A stretch of DNA of 20,191 nucleotides, taken from an uncultured Bacteroidota bacterium (GTDB lineage Bacteria > Bacteroidota > Bacteroidia > 2-12-FULL-35-15). Where the stretch lies: the NCBI GenBank assembly GCA_903881065.1, contig CAIRRW010000202.1:1-20191 (forward strand). Direction: 5' to 3'. Positions within the stretch are counted from its first letter, which is position 1, and every line of letters starts with the position of its first letter. The notes below the pieces were generated by a model. It ran no database searches. It was not told the DNA's origin and worked only from the letters and a program-made list of their open reading frames with translations. Positions 13,720 to 20,191 of the stretch are shown in pieces. Both the position numbers and the translations under genes were made by a program.

Positions 13720-14991
13720 CTACCTCAATATCGCAAGGCGATGCGAATCGAGCTTAATAAAAATAAAAAGCAGTATGGTGAACGACCATAACGATGAGCC
13801 GCCATAACTAAAAAATGGCAGCGGAATACCAATAACAGGCGCCAACCCAATAGTCATCCCGACATTTATTGTGAGGTGAAAAAATAAAACAGAAGCTACT
13901 CCATAACCGTATATACGGCTGAAAGGAGACCGTTGCCGTTCTGCCATAAAAATCACTTTGATAATCAGTATCAGTTCGAGAATAATAACAACAGTGCTGC
14001 CAACAAATCCCCACTCCTCACCTACTGTGCAGAAAATAAAGTCGGTATCCTGTGCCGGAACAAATTCATATTTAGTTTGTGTACCATTCAGGTATCCCTT
14101 GCCAGTCCACCCTCCGGAGCCAATAGCAATTTTCGCCTGATTCACATTGTAACCTTCTTTCTTCAGGTTAACAGTGCCTCTGCCAAGCAACACATCTATA
14201 CGCACTTTCTGGTGCGCCTCCAAGTGGTCGTACACGGTACTCGTGCCCTTCACCATTCCGCAGGCGACTAAACCAATTAGCGCTACTACAAATAAATTCT
14301 GTGCATTTCGCTTGATAAACAATGTGGCAATAACGCATAACGAACCTATGATTATAAATAAATAAATATTGTTTACCATCAATGCGAGGATAAATAATAC
14401 GATTGCCAGAAAACCAAGCAACAAATAATTAACAGATAATCCTTCTCGGTATAATGTAAAAATGAAAGCTGAAAACACAATAGCCAAGCCTGTTTCATCT
14501 TCCAACACTTTTATGGCGAGAAAGGGAATACCGATAATAATAAGAGTGATAATGGTATTCCGATAGTCGGTAATCTTAATAAACTGATTGCTCAGGAACT
14601 TTGCTATAGCAAGATTGGTGGCGAACTTCATAAACTCGGCAGGCTGTAAACCAAAATCGCCAAACCTAAACCACGAACGACTTCCCTTTACTTCTCGCCC
14701 CAGATAAGGAACTGCAATGCAGGCGAGCAGAAACACTGCATAAATAATATAAGCAAATGCTGTATAAAACTTTTCATCAATTATTAAAATAATAAGGGCA
14801 ATAATTAAAGAAGTGCCAATCCAAAGCATCTGCTTTCCATACTTCTGCGTCATATCCGTAATCACATGGTGATCCTCGTTATACACCGCCGAATATATAT
14901 TGAGCCAACCCATAGTGATTAGGAGAAGATAGAGCAGCACCACAACCCAATCTACATCACTGAAAATACTATTTCGTTTGTTCCTTTCCAA
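13720..14991 (-). CDS. rodA: RodA, SEDS-family peptidoglycan glycosyltransferase of the elongasome
   Basis: The 423-residue membrane protein has about ten spans and the SEDS signatures: GSRSWFRFGDFGLQPAEFMK (103-122), IAIGSGGWTGKGYLNGTQ (288-305), DTDFIFCTVGEEWGFVG (315-331) and PFFSYGGSS (392-400). RodA polymerises lipid II into glycan strands with its partner PBP2, whose gene lies 12 bases upstream. The start is a TTG (14991-14989); the next methionine is at residue 27, inside the first span, so the TTG best fits the family N-terminus. Oddity: the extracellular loop that in E. coli reads PESDPLGAGYH here reads GRGTVNLKKEGYN, so the aspartate held to be essential in SEDS enzymes is not at its usual place. 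It is the last gene of the mre cluster. Confidence 0.95.
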   Translation of the reverse strand: MERNKRNSIFSDVDWVVVLLYLLLITMGWLNIYSAVYNEDHHVITDMTQKYGKQMLWIGTSLIIALIILIIDEKFYTAFAYIIYAVFLLACIAVPYLGREVKGSRSWFRFGDFGLQPAEFMKFATNLAIAKFLSNQFIKITDYRNTIITLIIIGIPFLAIKVLEDETGLAIVFSAFIFTLYREGLSVNYLLLGFLAIVLFILALMVNNIYLFIIIGSLCVIATLFIKRNAQNLFVVALIGLVACGMVKGTSTVYDHLEAHQKVRIDVLLGRGTVNLKKEGYNVNQAKIAIGSGGWTGKGYLNGTQTKYEFVPAQDTDFIFCTVGEEWGFVGSTVVIILELILIIKVIFMAERQRSPFSRIYGYGVASVLFFHLTINVGMTIGLAPVIGIPLPFFSYGGSSLWSFTILLFIFIKLDSHRLAILR

Positions 14992-15003
14992 TTGAACTTT
15001 GTG

Positions 15004-16863
15004 TTACTTTTTCTTCTTAGGCTTCACATATTTTGGCTGATCAATCAAGTCGGCATCCATCATTTGTTTCTCTAAATCCTTGCGCACCACTTTGCCATTC
15101 AAATACTTTTCCATCATCAGCGTAGCAATCGGACCTGCCCAGGAAGCACCCCAGCCAGCATTTTCAACCAATACAGCAATTGCTATCTTCGGATTATCTT
15201 TCGGCGCAAAAGCCACAAATACAGAGTGGTCTCGTCCATGCGGATTTTCAGCAGTTCCTGTTTTCGCACAATATTCCACACCTTCTATTTTTAATAAATG
15301 TGCAGTTCCGCTTTCCGTAACATGACTCATCCCTTCCCTCACATTGTTATAGATAACGGAATCAGTAATTGCGGTATTATGCTTTATTTTAAAGCGGTTT
15401 AATGTAGTGTCGTTTGCATTTCCATCAATTGCTTTTACAATATGCGGAGTATAATACCAACCTTTATTAGCAATTATTGTAACCACATTTGCATTCTGCA
15501 ACGGCGTAATCCCCATCTCTGCCTGCCCTATACCAAGCGATATTACAGTTGATGCTTTCCATGATCCTTTTCCAAAAACTCTGTCGTAATATTTAATCGA
15601 AGGAATATTTCCTCTCAACTCATTCGCTAAATCTGAATTTGTTTTCCTGCCGATGTTAAAGCTAAGTGCAATGTTTCTCCACGCTTCAAAGGCTTTATAC
15701 ATGTTATCGTATTTTTTATTCTCTATTATACTTTTGAATACATACGAAAAATAAGAGTTGCAAGAGTATCCGATAGCATCATACAATGCCAGCGGAGAAG
15801 GATGTACTTCGCATTTAGGATGTCCGCCAAGCGGCGCATAACCTGCAGAGCAGGGGTATTTTGTTTCGGTGGTAAGCACTCCTTCCTGTTGTCCTATCAA
15901 TGATTCCACTAATTTAAACGTTGACCCCGGAGGATACGATGCCATTGTTGCCCTGTTAAACAAAGGAACTCGTACAGTATCTAAATATAGTTTAGAGAAG
16001 TTTTTATTCCTTGCTCTGCCCACCAATAAATTAGGATCGTAAGAAGGACTGGATACCAATGCAAGTATTTCACCTGTTGATGGCTCAATGGCAACCACAC
16101 TTCCTGTTTTGTCATGCATCAGCATTTCGCCATACAGTTGCAAATCCGCATCCAACGTCGACATCAGCGACTTGCCGGGAATAGCCATCGTATCATAAAG
16201 CCCGTTCTTATAACTTCCCTTCTCCCTGTTGTTCACATCCACCATCATTATATGAAGTCCCTTTTTACCACGCAACGCTTTTTCATAGGTCTTCTCCATC
16301 CCGCTGATACCAATGTAATCGCCCTCATTATAGTAAGGATCAATCTCTGTACGTTCTTTATCTGCCTCACCAATATAACCTAATAAATGTGCAGCAATTT
16401 TCATTGGGTACTTCCTCAAAGTCCGCGACTGCACTTTAAATCCACGGAAACGATACAAGCGTTCCTGCAACTTTGCATAGTCCTGTGGAGAGATTTGTTT
16501 CTCAAAAACAGATTCCTTACGGGGAGAGTTGGGAGCAAGAATCGCTTTGCGCATCTTCTTTAAAAATTCATCTTTGGTTATACCAAGCAGATTGCAGAAG
16601 TCGGCAGTATCAATATCCTTCACCTCTTTTGGCAATACCATCAAGTCATACGCCGCTTCATTATATACTAACAGCTTATGCTTTCTGTCATAAATATATC
16701 CGCGTACAGGAAATTCAGTATTGTATCTGAAAGATTGATTTCGGGCATCTAGTTTATAACTATCATCAATCACCTGAATAAAAAACAGTCGGGTGATGAA
16801 TGCCAATCCCACCAGAATAAACACTCCGATTATAATATATTTCCGTTCCTCGAGCTGGTTCAT
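15004..16863 (-). CDS. mrdA: Penicillin-binding protein 2, elongasome transpeptidase
   Basis: The 619-residue product has one N-terminal membrane anchor (about 9-32), a pedestal domain (FPVRGYIYDR near 51-60, the RGxIxDR motif of class B PBPs) and a transpeptidase domain with all three active-site motifs: STFK (S314-K317, catalytic serine), SCN (S367-N369) and KTG (534-536). It cross-links peptidoglycan made by RodA. The C-terminus ends in a lysine-rich tail (KPKKKK). Its ATG overlaps the mreD stop by four bases (ATGA), so translation is coupled, and rodA starts 12 bases after its stop. The length is normal for the family, and nothing suggests loss of function. Confidence 0.97.
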   Translation of the reverse strand: MNQLEERKYIIIGVFILVGLAFITRLFFIQVIDDSYKLDARNQSFRYNTEFPVRGYIYDRKHKLLVYNEAAYDLMVLPKEVKDIDTADFCNLLGITKDEFLKKMRKAILAPNSPRKESVFEKQISPQDYAKLQERLYRFRGFKVQSRTLRKYPMKIAAHLLGYIGEADKERTEIDPYYNEGDYIGISGMEKTYEKALRGKKGLHIMMVDVNNREKGSYKNGLYDTMAIPGKSLMSTLDADLQLYGEMLMHDKTGSVVAIEPSTGEILALVSSPSYDPNLLVGRARNKNFSKLYLDTVRVPLFNRATMASYPPGSTFKLVESLIGQQEGVLTTETKYPCSAGYAPLGGHPKCEVHPSPLALYDAIGYSCNSYFSYVFKSIIENKKYDNMYKAFEAWRNIALSFNIGRKTNSDLANELRGNIPSIKYYDRVFGKGSWKASTVISLGIGQAEMGITPLQNANVVTIIANKGWYYTPHIVKAIDGNANDTTLNRFKIKHNTAITDSVIYNNVREGMSHVTESGTAHLLKIEGVEYCAKTGTAENPHGRDHSVFVAFAPKDNPKIAIAVLVENAGWGASWAGPIATLMMEKYLNGKVVRKDLEKQMMDADLIDQPKYVKPKKKK

Positions 16864-17378
16864 TCTTCTTCCTTTTGCTTATTGAAAAGATATTGGCTCA
16901 CCACTACCAAAAGCAATGTGAATATGGAACTTATTATTACACGAAGCAATGTAGAGAAGAACTCGGAGAAGCGAAATACTTCAATAAAGAATAAAACAAA
17001 GTGATGCAATACAATAAGTATTGCGGAGTAAGAAAGAAACCACGGCACCCCCAAATACTGTATCGTTGGCTGCATCCCGAACTCATACCCTTCGCGCGGA
17101 GAGAACCAGTTCAACACACTTGGTCGTACAAAAGCAATAAAAACACATGCTGCAGCATGCATTCCCATTGTATCATAGAACATATCAATGGTCAATCCAA
17201 GTATAAATCCTATAATCAGCAGCATCCATTTTGGAGTTTCAAATGGCAAAACAATCATAAATAGAACATATACAAATGGATTGATAAACCTGCCCAGCTC
17301 AATGTTCTTTATTACCAAAACCTGCACCAATACAAGCACAAAGAAGCGAATAATATTTCTACCAATTGTATTTACCAC
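16860..17378 (-). CDS. mreD: Rod shape-determining protein MreD
   Basis: This 172-residue protein is very hydrophobic, with about five membrane segments (INPFVYVLFMIVLPF; WMLLIIGFILGLTIDMFYD; the latter has the conserved GLxxDxF of MreD). It links MreC to the rest of the elongasome in the cytoplasmic membrane. The start is a GTG (17378-17376). The mreC stop lies one codon before it, in the same reading frame, so mreC and mreD are separated in phase only by TAG and CTT. Its own stop overlaps the mrdA start by four bases. The assignment rests on motif and on position between mreC and mrdA. Confidence 0.93.
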   Translation of the reverse strand: MVNTIGRNIIRFFVLVLVQVLVIKNIELGRFINPFVYVLFMIVLPFETPKWMLLIIGFILGLTIDMFYDTMGMHAAACVFIAFVRPSVLNWFSPREGYEFGMQPTIQYLGVPWFLSYSAILIVLHHFVLFFIEVFRFSEFFSTLLRVIISSIFTLLLVVVSQYLFNKQKEEE

Positions 17379-17381
17379 AAG

Positions 17382-18230
17382 CTATTGATTAATTTTACTA
17401 TCAGTCTCCGACTTTTTTTCCAACTCTTCCTGCTCACCTTTCATAATGTTGGTCACAATATACACATGAGACAACTTCTTAAAATCAGTAGATAGTTTTA
17501 CCTTCACAGTATAAAAATATTGTCCTGACTTCTGCACATAACTTTCCACAGTGCCAATCATTATGTTCTCCGGAAAAGTAAGAGAATAGGCGGATGTAAC
17601 GATAGTGTCACCGGGAATTAATCTAACGTGTGTAGGGATATCATGGAGTGTAGCCATACTGAAATCATCTCCTTCATCCCATGATAGCGGCCCATACGAA
17701 CCATCTTTCTTTATCTTCGAGCTGATAGTTGTCTTTGAATTCAACAATGACATGACGGTACAAAAATTATCGGTTACATCCTTCACCTGCCCTACCACTC
17801 CCAAACTTGTAATCACTGCCATATTATTCTTAATACCTTGTTTGGAACCTTTATTAAGCGTTAAATAATTGTTCCTTCTGTTGGTAGAATTGTTAACTAC
17901 TTTAGCACTTGTAAAAGTATATTTCTGATGGAAGCTGGTGTCATGCGAAATATGAACATCATTTAAAGAAACAGCATACGAAACCATTAACTTCCCTCGT
18001 AATTCCGCATTCTCTTTTGCCAACTTTTCATTCGCATCCTTCAAATAAAAGTATTCTTTAACATTTGCTGAAGCCTCTAAAATACTTGCCGATATTGAAT
18101 TAGACGAGTTGACAAAACTTGCCCGTTGGAAATTGTTATTTTGAACAATAAGGTAAACGCAAAGTGTTTCGAGTAATAAGAAAAGAAAAATAAAATAGTT
18201 TCTCCAAATGAATAGAAAGAGGTTTCTCAT
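17382..18230 (-). CDS. mreC: Rod shape-determining protein MreC
   Basis: The 282-residue product starts at an ATG (18230) with a short basic cytoplasmic tail and one membrane segment (about 10-30). It continues with a coiled coil of about 25 residues near 60-85 (KDANEKLAKENAELRGKL) and a periplasmic two-lobed beta domain containing YLTLNKGSKQGIKNNMAVI and GVVGQV, the characteristic MreC motifs. It acts as a periplasmic scaffold that activates PBP2/RodA. The length is normal. It follows mreB by 15 bases and is followed by mreD with no real gap. Confidence 0.96.
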   Translation of the reverse strand: MRNLFLFIWRNYFIFLFLLLETLCVYLIVQNNNFQRASFVNSSNSISASILEASANVKEYFYLKDANEKLAKENAELRGKLMVSYAVSLNDVHISHDTSFHQKYTFTSAKVVNNSTNRRNNYLTLNKGSKQGIKNNMAVITSLGVVGQVKDVTDNFCTVMSLLNSKTTISSKIKKDGSYGPLSWDEGDDFSMATLHDIPTHVRLIPGDTIVTSAYSLTFPENIMIGTVESYVQKSGQYFYTVKVKLSTDFKKLSHVYIVTNIMKGEQEELEKKSETDSKINQ

Positions 18231-18245
18231 TTAAGTCTCACTATT

Positions 18246-19268
18246 TTATCTCATCAGGAATGGGAATTTACCAACATTCTTAAGTGCGATACCTGTACCT
18301 CTGGCTACTGCACGAAGCGGGTCTTCCGCAATATGAACAGGCAATTTGGTTTTTAATGAAATACGTTTGTCCAGTCCGCGAAGCATGGAACCTCCACCTG
18401 CAAGGTAGATTCCTGTACGGAAAATATCTGCTGAAAGTTCAGGAGGTGTCATCTCCAATGCATTTAATATTGCTTCTTCCACTTTTGAAATAGACTTATC
18501 CAAAGCATGTGCAATCTCAACATAAGAAACATAAATCTCTTTCGGAATACCTGTCATTAAATCTCTTCCGTGCACCGCATAATCAGGTGGCGGATTATCA
18601 ATTTCTGTCATAGCCGCACCTACTTCAATCTTTACACGTTCAGCTGAACGTTCACCAATTAAAATATTATGCTGTCTGCGCATATATTCTTCAATGTTCG
18701 AAGTAAATTCATCTCCTGCAATACGGATTGATTTGTCGCAAACAATACCACCCAGCGCAATTACAGCAATCTCACTTGTCCCTCCCCCAATATCAATAAT
18801 CATATTTCCCATTGGCTCTTCCACGTCTATTCCAATACCAATCGCAGCAGCCATCGGCTCATGAATAAGGTAAACTTCCTTACCACCGGCACGTTCAGCA
18901 CTATCTCGTACTGCACGTTTTTCCACTTCTGTAATACCGGAAGGAATACAAATAACAACTTTCAATGAAGGTGTAAACAATCTTCTGCCGGGATTAATCA
19001 TTTTAATCATTCCGCGTATCATGTGTTCAGCAGCACTGAAATCAGCTATTACACCATCCTTTAACGGACGGATTGTCTTAATATTTTCGTGAGTTTTTCC
19101 ATGCATCTGCTGTGCTTGTTTCCCCACCGCAATAACTTTCCCTGTCATCCTGTCAACAGCAACTATTGAAGGTTCATCCACCACCACTTTATCATTGTAT
19201 ATAATCAGCGTGTTGGCTGTACCTAAGTCAATTGCAATCTCCTGTGTTAAAAAACTAAATAATCCCAT
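18246..19268 (-). CDS. mreB: Rod shape-determining protein MreB, bacterial actin
   Basis: The 340-residue product has the actin/Hsp70 ATPase motifs in order: phosphate-1 DLGTANT (14-20), phosphate-2 DIGGGTS (159-165) and the adenosine motif AGGGSML (290-296). An N-terminal hydrophobic stretch (MGLFSFL) fits the membrane-binding helix or loop of MreB. It forms membrane-bound filaments that guide the elongasome. The ATG at 19268 lies 36 bases after the purH stop, so it may be read from the purH promoter or from one in that short AT-rich gap; I see no clear consensus there. mreC follows after 15 bases. Confidence 0.98.
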   Translation of the reverse strand: MGLFSFLTQEIAIDLGTANTLIIYNDKVVVDEPSIVAVDRMTGKVIAVGKQAQQMHGKTHENIKTIRPLKDGVIADFSAAEHMIRGMIKMINPGRRLFTPSLKVVICIPSGITEVEKRAVRDSAERAGGKEVYLIHEPMAAAIGIGIDVEEPMGNMIIDIGGGTSEIAVIALGGIVCDKSIRIAGDEFTSNIEEYMRRQHNILIGERSAERVKIEVGAAMTEIDNPPPDYAVHGRDLMTGIPKEIYVSYVEIAHALDKSISKVEEAILNALEMTPPELSADIFRTGIYLAGGGSMLRGLDKRISLKTKLPVHIAEDPLRAVARGTGIALKNVGKFPFLMR

Positions 19269-19304
19269 ATTTTTATTCTAAATCTAATATCTTTTTTCTG
19301 AATG

Positions 19305-20191
19305 TTAATGTTTAAAGTGTCGTGTACCTGTTGTAACCATAGATATTCCGTTGGCATCGCAATATGCAATTGATTCTTTATCCTTGATAGAACCTCCCGG
19401 TTGAATTACAGAAGTGATTCCCGCTTTATGAGCAATTTCAACACAATCAGGGAAAGGGAAGAACGCATCCGATGCCATTACAGACCCCTTCAAATCAAAC
19501 CCGAATTTATTTGCTTTTACTATTGCCTGTTCCAACGCATCTACTCTCGATGTTTGTCCGACGCCACTTGAAAGCAGCTGATTGTTTTTTGCAAGTACTA
19601 TTGTATTTGATTTTGTATGTTTCACAATTTTATTTGCAAACTCTAAATCTCTTTGCTCGTCTTTGGTTGGAGAAGTTTTAGTTACCGTTTGCATATCAGC
19701 AGTTGTTTCCGTTTTCAAATCCTTATCCTGCTCAATCACTCCATTTAATAGCGTTCTGAATGATTTAGGAGAAAGTTTAGCTTCTTTTTGAATAAGAATT
19801 ATTCTGTTTGGTTTTGATTTCAAAATCTCCAGAGCCTTGTCATCATAAGCAGGTGCGATTATTACTTCAAAGAATAATTTATTTATTTCTTCGGCTGTTG
19901 CTGCATCTAATTTTGTATTCGTAATTAATACTCCTCCAAAAGCACTTGTAGGGTCTCCTGCCAATGCATCTTTCCACGCATCAACTAATTTATTACGCGA
20001 TGCTATTCCACAGGCATTATTATGTTTCAGGATTGCAAATGTGGTATCTTTAAATTCTGCAATCAAACTTACTGCTGCATCTACATCCAATAAATTATTA
20101 TATGATAATTCTTTTCCGCTTAGCTTAGTAAACATCTCCTCTAAATTGCCATAGAAAACGCCCTTTTGATGCGGATTTTCGCCGTAACGCA
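19305..20191 (-). CDS. purH: PurH, AICAR transformylase/IMP cyclohydrolase (N-terminal part outside window)
   Basis: The open frame enters from the right edge and ends at the TAA at 19305, giving about 295 residues of an enzyme usually about 510 long. Visible are RYGENPHQ near the edge (start of the AICAR formyltransferase half), KHNNACGIA (with the Lys-His pair used in catalysis) and, near the C-terminus, DAFFPFPDCVEIA, VIQPGGSIKD and TTGTRHFKH. It carries out the last two steps of IMP synthesis in the cytoplasm; the cyclohydrolase half would be upstream of 20191. A methionine at 20135 is internal, not the start. It precedes mreB on the same strand by 36 bases. Confidence 0.97.
   Translation of the reverse strand, partial: RYGENPHQKGVFYGNLEEMFTKLSGKELSYNNLLDVDAAVSLIAEFKDTTFAILKHNNACGIASRNKLVDAWKDALAGDPTSAFGGVLITNTKLDAATAEEINKLFFEVIIAPAYDDKALEILKSKPNRIILIQKEAKLSPKSFRTLLNGVIEQDKDLKTETTADMQTVTKTSPTKDEQRDLEFANKIVKHTKSNTIVLAKNNQLLSSGVGQTSRVDALEQAIVKANKFGFDLKGSVMASDAFFPFPDCVEIAHKAGITSVIQPGGSIKDKESIAYCDANGISMVTTGTRHFKH

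Noticed and set aside
20100..20135. Start of purH at the methionine at 20135
   Set aside because: The frame stays open to the window edge and codes for RYGENPHQ upstream, a conserved part of the transformylase domain, so the gene begins outside the window.

Overview
This window looks like chromosomal DNA from a Bacteroidota bacterium. The evidence is the low G+C content, few Shine-Dalgarno sites, candidate TAnnTTTG-type promoters, a fused CcsBA haem lyase, a DUF1653 protein, a large TolB-propeller/beta-barrel outer-membrane protein, and the order purH-mreB-mreC-mreD-mrdA-rodA, which I recall as common in this phylum. The exact genus cannot be read from the sequence. I see no rRNA, tRNA, CRISPR array, integrase or transposase.

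Layout. Positions 1-4737 (minus strand) carry a GTG-started 1101-residue propeller/barrel protein, then a half-size TauE/SafE permease and an M20 amidohydrolase that runs off the left edge. Positions 4838-5725 (plus) carry a glyoxalase-II-like metallo-hydrolase and a DUF1653 protein. Positions 5785-11959 form a cytochrome-c-maturation neighbourhood. The CcsBA gene is followed by a lipoprotein (two YTYL modules plus an OB fold) and a TPR lipoprotein. A non-lipidated paralogue of the first lipoprotein is transcribed divergently upstream. The ccsBA upstream region carries two Crp/Fnr-like dyads 23 bp apart. A strong 21-bp-stem terminator ends this block.

Positions 12060-13640 are an accessory, low-coding stretch. 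It holds a pair of inverted palindromic repeats (MITE-like), a gene for a Bacteroidota-type protein with an FN3-like end, a nine-unit 21-bp tandem repeat, an 18-bp perfect palindrome, and a short stand-alone LuxR/NarL-type HTH protein. Positions 13720-20191 (minus) are the cell-elongation cluster: purH (truncated by the right edge), mreB, mreC, mreD, mrdA (PBP2) and rodA, tightly packed and probably one transcript.

How the genes work together. MreBCD, PBP2 and RodA form the elongasome that builds the side wall; PurH supplies IMP and is probably linked only by operon position. CcsBA moves haem across the membrane and attaches it to apocytochromes. The two lipoproteins behind it are plausible periplasmic helpers, and the paired Crp/Fnr-like sites suggest redox or respiratory control. 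The least explained signals are the 21-bp array with its neighbouring palindrome and HTH gene, and a RodA whose usual extracellular aspartate appears to be missing.
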